Assembly: GCA_024644125.1 (NCBI GenBank)
Contig: JAHELQ010000088.1
Coordinates: 707-14,272, forward strand
Length of the DNA stretch: 13,566 nt
Direction: 5' to 3'
Source of the DNA: Candidatus Aminicenantota bacterium
GTDB lineage: Bacteria > Acidobacteriota > Aminicenantia > UBA2199
The translations under genes were made by a program, and so were the position numbers. The notes under the pieces are model-generated. The model was not told the DNA's origin. It ran no database searches and saw only the letters and a program-made list of their open reading frames with translations. Positions 5,826 to 13,392 of the stretch are shown piece after piece. Each line of letters starts with the position of its first letter. Within the stretch, counting starts at the first letter, position 1.

Positions 5826-8135
5826 ATGATAGAAAAAAGAGATCGTTTCGATTATAATGAAACCTGGTACCGGCAATCAATGATGACGCAGCACATGTTA
5901 AAAAAATTAAGCAAGTATTTACCGGCGATATTCATGAGCCTGGTTATCGCGTCTGGCCTCACCATCAGCGTCCTTGGCATCTATTTTGTGGGCCAACAAA
6001 AAAACGACATCATCCTGAAAATCAAAAAAGAGTTGTCGGTAAACATTGTCCAGGTATCCAGCCGTCTGGAATCCCTCGCCCACCAATATATCCAGCAAGC
6101 AATCGACGAAATCGCCGCCGCCCCCCTCAATTATTCAAACCAGCAACAGGTTCTGGCCAGAATAAAAAAACTGGTGATCCGTCACTCCATCGCCAGATAC
6201 CCATTTTTCATCGATTCCGAAGGGAAATTCATCTTTCCCTTCACCGGAACGGCTGTTCCCGCCGCCATCAATCCGCCGGAGATCCAGATCGACAATATGG
6301 ACATCCGGCTATTGTACCAGCAAGCCCAGGATATGGAGTTCAACAAAAACGCCTACCTGGACGCTATCCGCGATTATCTGCGTTGTCTGAACAATTACGG
6401 CGGCACCTATATCGAGCCCTACATCTTCAACGCGGTGGCCAGATGTTATTTCAAAATGGAGAAATACTCCCAGGCAGTCGCTTATTACAGCGAGATTTTG
6501 GAGCGGTACCCTGATCAATTGGAAAAAGATCAAACCCTCTACTTCAGAACCCTCCGCCAGATAGCGTTGAGTTTCAAGAACAAAGGCGATATAAAGGGGG
6601 CCACCAGGTATTATATCAGGTTATATGAGGAGATACCGCGCTACCAGATTACAGCCGACGCCAGCGCGTTGCACTATTTCAAAAACGAAGCCCTGGCGTT
6701 TCTCAATCAGCACATTCAAAAGGGAAAACCAGAAATCAACCGTTTCCAGAAAGCGAAGAAGATCGATAGCCTGGACAGCGCCAGCCAACTGGATATTACG
6801 TTGAGCTGGCGATATTTTGATATCGAGGAAGATATCCAGCAAGCGAACCAGGAGATCACACCCACCGACCACATACGCTTCCAGAAATTGAAAGAACTCT
6901 TTGACACAACCGATGAAAAAACGCAGTTTTACCACCGCATCAAGCGGATCAACCACTGGCCCAAATTGCAGATCTCCGCGCTTCAGATCCAGCGGTTCCT
7001 GGATTCCGATACCAACACAATACAACAGATCGCGTTGCAAAAAATGCCGGGCAAGAATGGAAACAGGGCGGTTTTTTTCGGATTTCTGGTCTCCCATCAA
7101 TTCATCCGTTCCACTCTCTTGCCTGACGCGTTGGAGGGAATGAAGCGAGAAGACGATCTGGCATATCTCTTCATCAAAAAAAACACCGCAATGAAGCGGG
7201 AATACCCGGACAATGTCTTCACCCATTCCCTGCTATCCTACGCCTTTCAGAAAACACTATTGGGAAACGATCTGATCATCGCGTCGAAGGATGGAAATTT
7301 TTTCGAAATTCGCGCCAGGAAAGAGATCCGTATCATATATATCCTGATCTTCGCATTGTTGTTCGCCCTGATATCGGGAATCTACTTGTTCTACAAATAT
7401 ATCGCGCGGGAAGCGGAGTTGATCAAGTTGAAATCGGAATTCGTGGATAGCGCCTCCCATACCTTAAAAACGCCATTGACCCGGATCCGCATGCTGACGG
7501 AGAAACTCCATCTAGGATGGATCAACGAAGAGTCCCGGCGGGATGAGTATTTCCGGACCATTATCAGCGAGACCGACCTTCTGACAGAGATGGTGAACAA
7601 CATGCTGAATTTCTCAAAAATCGAATCAGGGAAAAAAACCTATACATTCAGGAAGGAATCGCTCTCCGGGATCGTGCAAAAGGTGATCGACCAATTTGAC
7701 CGCCACATAACCATCCCTGGCTTCAGAATCGAAACTTCCTTCCAACAGGATATTCCTCCCCTCGAATTGGATCCCGAAGCGATCGAACTCGTTGTCATGA
7801 ATCTGATGCAGAACGCCATCAAATACTCCAATGACGCCAAATTTATCTCGGTGAAGATCTATAACGGAAAAAATCGCGTTATATTAGAGGTCTCCGACAA
7901 AGGAATCGGTATCCCGGAGCAAGACATCCCCCGCCTGTTCGAAAAATTTTTCCGGGTGAACTCGCCGCAAGTGTCATCCCGCGAAGGAAGCGGGCTGGGA
8001 TTGTACCTGGTCAAACATGCGGTGGCCGCCCATGGAGGAAAAATCAATGTCGCCTCCCGTCCGGGCGAAGGCGCCACGTTTTATGTTTCATTTCCGTTGC
8101 ACCGGAACACAAAAGAAACTCAAAAGGAGAATTGA
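5826..8135 (+). CDS. Membrane sensor histidine kinase with extracytoplasmic TPR-like domain (cassette 1)
   Basis: The protein has 769 residues from the ATG at 5826. The same frame opens at a TTG at 5790 without a workable ribosome site, and ATGs at 5880 and 5895 are also possible. The paralogue's N-terminus aligns best with the last of these. A membrane segment (about 32-55) leads to an outside domain of about 445 residues. Within it are RYPFFIDSEGKFIFPF (124-139) and TPR-like helical repeats (about 158-273), including YIFNAVARCYFKMEKYSQAV. The second membrane segment (about 502-525) runs without a HAMP domain into the HisKA helix, with SHTLKTPL (H545). The ATPase part has N659/N663, G1 DKGIG (D691) and GSGLGL (721-726). 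The residue after the phospho-His is Thr rather than the usual Glu/Asp, while Thr at H+4 is kept. It abuts its regulator gene with no gap. TPR repeats usually bind peptides or proteins, so a proteinaceous signal is an inference. Confidence 0.9.
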   Translation: MIEKRDRFDYNETWYRQSMMTQHMLKKLSKYLPAIFMSLVIASGLTISVLGIYFVGQQKNDIILKIKKELSVNIVQVSSRLESLAHQYIQQAIDEIAAAPLNYSNQQQVLARIKKLVIRHSIARYPFFIDSEGKFIFPFTGTAVPAAINPPEIQIDNMDIRLLYQQAQDMEFNKNAYLDAIRDYLRCLNNYGGTYIEPYIFNAVARCYFKMEKYSQAVAYYSEILERYPDQLEKDQTLYFRTLRQIALSFKNKGDIKGATRYYIRLYEEIPRYQITADASALHYFKNEALAFLNQHIQKGKPEINRFQKAKKIDSLDSASQLDITLSWRYFDIEEDIQQANQEITPTDHIRFQKLKELFDTTDEKTQFYHRIKRINHWPKLQISALQIQRFLDSDTNTIQQIALQKMPGKNGNRAVFFGFLVSHQFIRSTLLPDALEGMKREDDLAYLFIKKNTAMKREYPDNVFTHSLLSYAFQKTLLGNDLIIASKDGNFFEIRARKEIRIIYILIFALLFALISGIYLFYKYIAREAELIKLKSEFVDSASHTLKTPLTRIRMLTEKLHLGWINEESRRDEYFRTIISETDLLTEMVNNMLNFSKIESGKKTYTFRKESLSGIVQKVIDQFDRHITIPGFRIETSFQQDIPPLELDPEAIELVVMNLMQNAIKYSNDAKFISVKIYNGKNRVILEVSDKGIGIPEQDIPRLFEKFFRVNSPQVSSREGSGLGLYLVKHAVAAHGGKINVASRPGEGATFYVSFPLHRNTKETQKEN

Positions 8136-8825
8136 ATGGCTAAAATCCTCGTCATCGAAGACGATCCCACCATCCTGGAAGGGATAAACGATACCTTGAA
8201 ATTTCACGGCTACTCTGTGCTCGAGGCCCACAACGGCCAAAACGGTCTGACCCTCGCCCGCCAGGAACAGCCGGATTTGATCATACTGGATATCATGCTA
8301 CCGGATCACGACGGCTTCGAGATTTTGAAAAAAATCCGCGAGACCAACAGGGAGCTTCCCGTCATCATGTTGACGGCCCGTAGCCAGGAAACGGATAAAC
8401 TTCTGGGATTCGAATTGGGGGCCGACGATTACGTCACCAAACCCTTCAGTGTAAAGGTGCTCATGGCGCGCATCAAGGCGGTGCTCAAACGGAGCTCCGC
8501 CCGCAACAGCCCCGATACCGAACTACGCATCGGCGACGCGTTGATCAATCTGAAAAACTTCGAAATAAAAAAGGGTGGGCAATCCTATCAACTCTCCCCG
8601 AAAGAATGCCACATCTTGAAATTATTGGCCCAAAATCCGGATGAAGTGATCACCCGCGAACGAATCATCGACGAGGTCTGGGGGGAAGATTATTTCCCAA
8701 GCCCCCGCACCATCGACAACTTCATTCTAAAACTGAGGACAAAAATTGAAGAAGATCCCAGGAATCCAGACCATATTCTGACAGTCCACGGAGCCGGCTA
8801 CAAGCTCAAGATGACAATTTTGTGA
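8136..8825 (+). CDS. OmpR/PhoB family response regulator (cassette 1)
   Basis: This 229-residue regulator is of normal family length. The receiver has acidic E8-D9-D10, phospho-Asp D52 in LDIMLPD, T80 and K102-P103. The C-terminal half (about 128-226) is a winged-helix transcriptional domain with LSPKECHILKLLAQNPDEVI, a recognition-helix region SPRTIDNFILKLRTK and the ending VHGAGYKL. The ATG directly follows the kinase stop and is preceded by AAGGAG, so the pair should be translated from one message and work as partners. It is closely similar to the second regulator at 12655-13335. Its last codons lie within an 11-bp-period repeat (8812-8832) that could be its own binding site. Confidence 0.96.
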   Translation: MAKILVIEDDPTILEGINDTLKFHGYSVLEAHNGQNGLTLARQEQPDLIILDIMLPDHDGFEILKKIRETNRELPVIMLTARSQETDKLLGFELGADDYVTKPFSVKVLMARIKAVLKRSSARNSPDTELRIGDALINLKNFEIKKGGQSYQLSPKECHILKLLAQNPDEVITRERIIDEVWGEDYFPSPRTIDNFILKLRTKIEEDPRNPDHILTVHGAGYKLKMTIL

Positions 8826-8832
8826 CAATTTT
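8812..8832 (+). promoter_or_regulatory. Candidate response-regulator box: 11-bp-period direct repeat
   Basis: TGACAATTTT occurs twice, at 8812-8821 and 8823-8832, with an offset of 11 bases. OmpR/PhoB-family dimers bind head-to-tail repeats of about this period. The repeat spans the stop codon of the regulator and lies 66 bases before the start of the secreted-protein gene. A weak extended -10 (TG at 8865, GATAAA 8868-8873) lies downstream without a good -35, as at an activated promoter. The assignment to this regulator is inference. Confidence 0.42.
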
Positions 8833-8897
8833 ATTATTTTCTGGAGACTTTTTTAGATTTTAGTTGTGATAAACTAGAAAATGGAGAAATTTTCAGA

Positions 8898-10283
8898 ATG
8901 AAAAAATTGGTGTTGGCAATTATCGGAATAATTGGCGTTATAGCATTGTTTTTCATTATAAACCAATTTGATTCATCGCCGCTCCCGGACCAAGCCCCCG
9001 CACAAAACATTGACCCAGCCCGTTTCGACTACGACAATGGATTCTATATTCAGTGGGGCCTGCCCGAACCGCCGGAAGTGGATATTTTTTCCCGGGAGAT
9101 CCAGGATAGATACCGGCGCCTCCACGACCCGGCATTGGCCAACGATCCGGGATTTCAATGGGATCGCAGACAATATAGAGAAAATTACAAAAACCACTAC
9201 CAGCAGGAATTCAACAAGTTGCGATTCGATTTCAAAGTATATGACGCTCAACACATGGTCCGCAAGGCAAAAACCTCAGACCGCCTACTAAAAAACCTCC
9301 ACCCAAATCTGAAGATCATTTTGGCGCGGTACCGAGCGATGATCGACGCTCCCTTCTACTCGGATTTTTCAAAGCTGGCCGCCGATTCCCCAGTACCGAA
9401 TCTTCTTGCCTGGCTACAAACAGCGAAACTCTATACCGGAGTCAACCTGTTGCGGGCATTGGACGGAGACTGGACCGGCGGAGCATCCAATATTCTCGAT
9501 CACATCGACTTCGGTAAACGGGCAGTCAAAGGAAGCCGTTTCCTCATCAACAATCTCATCGCGAAAGCGGTGACCTCCATTTCCATTCAAGCGCTGGCAG
9601 ACCTGATGAACCAGAAAGAGTGCCCGCCGGAGGTATTCGAGATGATCATCGCCCGCACTCCCCCATTGCAATACGACGAATACGGAACCCGCGCCAGCTT
9701 ACGTTGCGAATATTGGGGATACAAAGACCAGTTGGATCGCTGGATATATATCAGCGAGGAATTTTATCCCATCAACAAAATGATCTTGAAACTATTGACC
9801 CAGAAAAACCGGACAATGAATATGGTTTATCGGGAAATTTCCGAAGCCATCCGCTACGAATCCAACCCGCCATACAAATGGCGACAGAATATGCCGGAAA
9901 TCACCAGAACCGCGGCCGGCCCATTTTGGTGGATACAGAATCCCGGCGGGAAATTTTTATTTGATCACAATTTTCCCCCTACACATTTGAAAGCAGTTGT
10001 GTTAAAATCAATCCGGTTGAAAACCTACTACCAGATGTTGAGGATTTCGGCTCAGTTGCACCTACATTATAAGCCGGAAAATCCGGTGCAAGCGGTTTTA
10101 GAGGAAATGAGGTCTGATCGAGCGATAGACCCTTGCAGCGGAAAACCTTATATCTGGGATGAAGCAAAACAGATCTTATACAGTATTGGAATTGACCGTA
10201 TAGACAATGGCGGCGTTCTCCAGGAAGACACCGTGTACGGCGATTTTCCGTTGCCCGTCATTCTATATGTTCAAGGAAGTTAA
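8898..10283 (+). CDS. Signal-anchored extracytoplasmic protein of unknown function
   Basis: This 461-residue protein begins with two Lys and a hydrophobic segment (about 4-23), a signal peptide or N-terminal anchor, then a Pro-rich linker, so the bulk should lie outside the cytoplasm. The rest is rich in aromatic and basic residues (for example RDYRENYKNHYQQE-like stretches near 90-105) and mostly helical in appearance. Near the C-terminus, AIDPCSGKPYIWDEAKQILY (409-428) followed by SIGIDRIDNGG resembles a small motif (DP-x-x-GKP, then YS-x-G-x-D-x-x-DNGG) that I recall from uncharacterised secreted proteins of environmental bacteria. I see no catalytic motif. Cys are at 242, 270 and 413. GGAG lies about 11 bases before the ATG, somewhat far. 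It sits 72 bases after regulator 1 and before kinase 2, so it may be an output or ligand of these systems. I do not recognise the family. Confidence 0.85.
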   Translation: MKKLVLAIIGIIGVIALFFIINQFDSSPLPDQAPAQNIDPARFDYDNGFYIQWGLPEPPEVDIFSREIQDRYRRLHDPALANDPGFQWDRRQYRENYKNHYQQEFNKLRFDFKVYDAQHMVRKAKTSDRLLKNLHPNLKIILARYRAMIDAPFYSDFSKLAADSPVPNLLAWLQTAKLYTGVNLLRALDGDWTGGASNILDHIDFGKRAVKGSRFLINNLIAKAVTSISIQALADLMNQKECPPEVFEMIIARTPPLQYDEYGTRASLRCEYWGYKDQLDRWIYISEEFYPINKMILKLLTQKNRTMNMVYREISEAIRYESNPPYKWRQNMPEITRTAAGPFWWIQNPGGKFLFDHNFPPTHLKAVVLKSIRLKTYYQMLRISAQLHLHYKPENPVQAVLEEMRSDRAIDPCSGKPYIWDEAKQILYSIGIDRIDNGGVLQEDTVYGDFPLPVILYVQGS

Positions 10284-10315
10284 CTATGACCTCCTTTTCC
10301 TGCCATGTTGCATGT

Positions 10316-10345
10316 ATCGATCGACGCCGGGGTGGGTCGGTCGAT
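10316..10345 (+). terminator. 10-bp hairpin downstream of the secreted-protein gene
   Basis: ATCGATCGAC (10316-10325) pairs with GTCGGTCGAT (10336-10345) with one U-G wobble and a 10-base loop. It lies 32 bases after the stop. Only a short TTTT (10359-10362) follows, so termination may be partial. It could be an attenuator or mRNA-stability element between the unknown protein gene and kinase 2. Confidence 0.4.
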
Positions 10346-10382
10346 TACGAGGGGCAGGTTTTCATAGAAAGAAAAAGGGTGA

Positions 10383-10408
10383 GGGAAGGTGATGAGGGAC
10401 ACCTTCCC
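10383..10408 (+). other. GC-rich hairpin just before kinase 2
   Basis: GGGAAGGTG (10383-10391) pairs perfectly with CACCTTCCC (10400-10408) around the eight-base loop ATGAGGGA. The stem can be extended by GAG/CTC with a small bulge. It ends about 20 bases before the kinase 2 ATG and contains the only Shine-Dalgarno-like tract in this leader. It lacks a U-tract, so a role in translation or processing is more likely than termination. Confidence 0.4.
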
Positions 10409-10428
10409 CCTCCCATTTCTCCACATCG

Positions 10429-12648
10429 ATGAAACGGCGTATCAAACAAAGATTCCATCGCAATCTTCGCCTCGCTTTAATGGGAGTCGTTATCGTATCG
10501 GCGGCTGTCATCGGCGTCATTGCCGTCAACATGGTCTCCCAGCAAGGGAAAGTCCGGGAGTTGAGGCTCATCCGGCAATACGAAGACCGTATCGCAGCCC
10601 TCAGGGATCAAACAGAGCAAAAAATCCGGCAAACACTGGAACAAACCTTCGACCGGGTCCAGGCAAACCGCTTTCTCCAGGGCTCTCCCGATGCCTTACT
10701 CGAGGAGATGAAAAAGATCGTTTTACAAAATCCCATTGTCCAATACCCATTCGTCCTGGAATTGAAAGACGAGCCCGCCTTCCTGTTCCCGTTTTCCCGC
10801 AAGACATCCACCAGTGGAACCGCGATTCCCGACAAAGCGTCGCTCGATCCCTCCATCCGTGACACTTACCGTCGAGGCAACCTTCTGGAGGCCCAAAACC
10901 GCCAATACCAGTCAGCCATCGTTCTTTACCAAAAAGCGGCGCGCGAGACGTCCCGTCCCGCCTCCAAACTTTACATCCAGAACGCCATCGCCCGTTGCTA
11001 TTTCAAGAGCAACCGCTTCAGCCAGGCATTGTGGTATTACCATCACATTCTCGACCAACCAGGAATCAGAACCCCCGCGGAACAGGAATTGTACTTTTTG
11101 ACGCTGCGGCAGGCGGCCCTGTCTTACAAACTGCTCCGCCTTGACTCCCAGGCGTTGAAGTACTACCTCCAATTGTACGAAGCCGTCATCGGCAGCAGGA
11201 GAATCAAGCATGCCGGCATCGCGGAACTGTTCAAAAACGAAGCTCTGGATTACCTGAACCAATACGCCGGCCAAAACAACGAGGAGCGAGAACGCTTCAG
11301 CCGGGCCAAAGCCTCGGACAGCCTTACACAAGCCAGCCATCTGGATATCGCACTCAGTTGGATGTTTTTCGAATTGGATCCGCCATCCCAATCCACGCGA
11401 CCGGAACTCTCCGCAAACAGGAGCGAGGAATTGGAATCCTTCAAACTCAGAGAACTCTATACCACCAACGACGAGAAGGCGCAATTCTACAAAACCGTCA
11501 AACAATCACCATTCTGGAGCGGCAAACCGCTAAACGCAACCTTCATCGACTCGGTCGCAGAAAAGGGGACAGGCGCGTCCTTCGACCTTGCCTACAGAAA
11601 ATTGTCTCGTGATCTGGCCTTTGGATTCCACCCTTCAGTAGCATATGTCGGCGAGCGGCTATTCCGCGACATTGCCGACCGCATCGTCACGGAGCCTCGG
11701 CTTCAAGCGCGGATGGTAAAGACCGGAACCATTCTCAAAACCACTCGGGACAGCCACCCGTCCCGCCTGCTGGCAATCCCCTTCACCAATTTTTTCACCC
11801 GGTATGAGATCGTGCTCCAATCGGACCGGCGAGACTACTTCGGAAGCCAGGCGCAGAAAGAAATACTCGCCAGCTATATTCTAATTGCCCTACTTATCAT
11901 TGTGATGACCGGCGGCGCCGCGATTTTTTACAAATATATCGGCCGCGAGGAAGAGCTTCTGCGTCTCAAGTCGGAATTTGTGGACAGCGTTTCCCATACC
12001 CTTAAAACGCCGTTGGCGCGAATGGGGCTTCTGGCGGAAAATATCCAACAGGGATGGGTAAAAGACGAAACCCAAAAAGAGCAATTCCTGGAAACCATCA
12101 TGGCGGAAACCGCGCGCATGAACGATACGATCGACAACATGCTCAATTTTTCCCGCATCGAGTCCGGCAAAAAACAATATGAATTCTCCGAAACAAAACT
12201 CCAAAACATCGTGGACGACTTTGTCCGCCAATACAGTCGCCATGCCACAGACGCAGGCTTTTCCCTCGAACACCGCATCGACCCCGAGCTGCCGCCTATC
12301 CCACTGGACCCTGATGCAATCAAACTTGTTTTGGTCAATCTCCTGCAGAACGCCATCAAGTACTCCGGCGGGGAAAAGTACATTAAAATCAGCCTCTACC
12401 GGGAAAACGACGAAGCAGTACTGGCTATCGAAGATCGCGGCCTGGGCATCGCGCCAAAAGACCTGCGCCGGATATTCGATAAATTTTACCGCGCCGGCGA
12501 TAGTCGCGTCAAAGCCCGGGAAGGCAGCGGCCTGGGATTGTTTTTGGTCCGCCACGCCGTCGCGGCCCACAACGGTAGGATCACCGTCCTAAGCGAGCCT
12601 GGCAAAGGAAGCACATTTCTGGTATATTTCCCTCTGGGCAAGAGGTGA
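10429..12648 (+). CDS. Membrane sensor histidine kinase with extracytoplasmic TPR-like domain (cassette 2)
   Basis: This 739-residue protein is the paralogue of the kinase at 5826-8135 and aligns along its whole length. A basic N-terminus precedes membrane segment 1 (about 13-35). Outside lie IVQYPFVLELKDEPAFLFPF (103-122) and TPR-like repeats (about 145-255), including YIQNAIARCYFKSNRFSQAL and LYFLTLRQAALSYK. Membrane segment 2 (about 479-501) leads without HAMP to SHTLKTPL (H523), with Thr at H+1 as in kinase 1. The ATPase domain has N637/N641, G1 DRGLG (D669) and GSGLGL (699-704). ATG 10429 is the first start after in-frame stops at 10390 and 10393, but it has no Shine-Dalgarno sequence. 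The only good one (in 10381-10389) serves an out-of-frame ATG at 10392. Its regulator starts six bases after its stop. Confidence 0.9.
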   Translation: MKRRIKQRFHRNLRLALMGVVIVSAAVIGVIAVNMVSQQGKVRELRLIRQYEDRIAALRDQTEQKIRQTLEQTFDRVQANRFLQGSPDALLEEMKKIVLQNPIVQYPFVLELKDEPAFLFPFSRKTSTSGTAIPDKASLDPSIRDTYRRGNLLEAQNRQYQSAIVLYQKAARETSRPASKLYIQNAIARCYFKSNRFSQALWYYHHILDQPGIRTPAEQELYFLTLRQAALSYKLLRLDSQALKYYLQLYEAVIGSRRIKHAGIAELFKNEALDYLNQYAGQNNEERERFSRAKASDSLTQASHLDIALSWMFFELDPPSQSTRPELSANRSEELESFKLRELYTTNDEKAQFYKTVKQSPFWSGKPLNATFIDSVAEKGTGASFDLAYRKLSRDLAFGFHPSVAYVGERLFRDIADRIVTEPRLQARMVKTGTILKTTRDSHPSRLLAIPFTNFFTRYEIVLQSDRRDYFGSQAQKEILASYILIALLIIVMTGGAAIFYKYIGREEELLRLKSEFVDSVSHTLKTPLARMGLLAENIQQGWVKDETQKEQFLETIMAETARMNDTIDNMLNFSRIESGKKQYEFSETKLQNIVDDFVRQYSRHATDAGFSLEHRIDPELPPIPLDPDAIKLVLVNLLQNAIKYSGGEKYIKISLYRENDEAVLAIEDRGLGIAPKDLRRIFDKFYRAGDSRVKAREGSGLGLFLVRHAVAAHNGRITVLSEPGKGSTFLVYFPLGKR

Positions 12649-12654
12649 GGGACA

Positions 12655-13335
12655 ATGAAAACAATATTGATCATCGAAGACGACACAACGATCGTGATGG
12701 GACTCGAAGCGGCGTTAGAATTTCACGGTTACCGGATCGTCGCGGCGGCGAACGGCATGGAAGGATTGGCTCAATTGGAACGCGCGCGCACCGATCTGGT
12801 GATTCTGGATCTCATGCTTCCGGACATCGACGGTTACGAAGTGTGCCGGAAGATCCGCGAACACGACCGGCAGATCCCCATCATCATGTTGACGGCCAAA
12901 TCGCAGGAAAGCGATAAATTACTGGGCTTCCAATTGGGGGCGGACGATTACGTGACCAAGCCCTTCAGCGCCATGGAGCTCCTGGCCCGCATCAAGGCGA
13001 TATTAAAGCGGAGCGGCAATCAGCCGGAGCCGGAAAAGAAGATCTCGATCGGCGAAGCCAACATCGAACTCGATAACTTTTTGATTCGCCGAGGCGACGA
13101 AGAATTCCGCCTGTCCCCCAAAGAGCACGACATTCTAAGTTATCTGATCCAGCATCCCAACATCGTTATCAGCCGGCAACAGCTCATCGACGGCATCTGG
13201 GGTGAAGAGTACGATCCATCGCCCAAGACAATCGACAACTTCATCCGCAAACTCCGGGTCAAACTAGAAGCAGACGCCGCCCACCCCCGCCACCTCCTCA
13301 CCGTCCACGGAGCCGGCTACAAGCTGAAAGTTTGA
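12655..13335 (+). CDS. OmpR/PhoB family response regulator (cassette 2)
   Basis: This 226-residue regulator pairs with kinase 2. Receiver residues are E8-D9-D10, D52 in LDLMLPD, T80 and K102-P103. The winged-helix domain (about 127-226) has LSPKEHDILSYLIQHPNIVI, SPKTIDNFIRKLRVK and the ending VHGAGYKLKV. It shares long identical blocks with regulator 1 (for example LGADDYVTKPFS and LTVHGAGYKLK), including much of the recognition-helix region, so the two may bind related DNA sites. The ATG follows GAGGTGAGGG closely, six bases after the kinase stop. No terminator is evident in the 57 bases after it. Confidence 0.96.
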   Translation: MKTILIIEDDTTIVMGLEAALEFHGYRIVAAANGMEGLAQLERARTDLVILDLMLPDIDGYEVCRKIREHDRQIPIIMLTAKSQESDKLLGFQLGADDYVTKPFSAMELLARIKAILKRSGNQPEPEKKISIGEANIELDNFLIRRGDEEFRLSPKEHDILSYLIQHPNIVISRQQLIDGIWGEEYDPSPKTIDNFIRKLRVKLEADAAHPRHLLTVHGAGYKLKV

Positions 13336-13392
13336 TCTGTATTTTGCTTAACTTTCGTAAATTGGCTTTGTAAAATAAACGTGGTGATAATA

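Noticed and set aside
8881..8901. Six-residue minileader (MEKFSE) with an ATGA overlap at the secreted-protein start
   Set aside because: Too short to separate from chance and without its own ribosome site.
10389..10862. 157-codon open frame overlapping the start of kinase 2, with a good ribosome site
   Set aside because: The translation has no domain-like character and lies out of frame over clearly coding kinase sequence. The ribosome site itself is kept as a finding.
11890..12570. 226-codon open frame antisense to kinase 2
   Set aside because: Mirror frame of the conserved HisKA/HATPase region; the sense strand explains the conservation.
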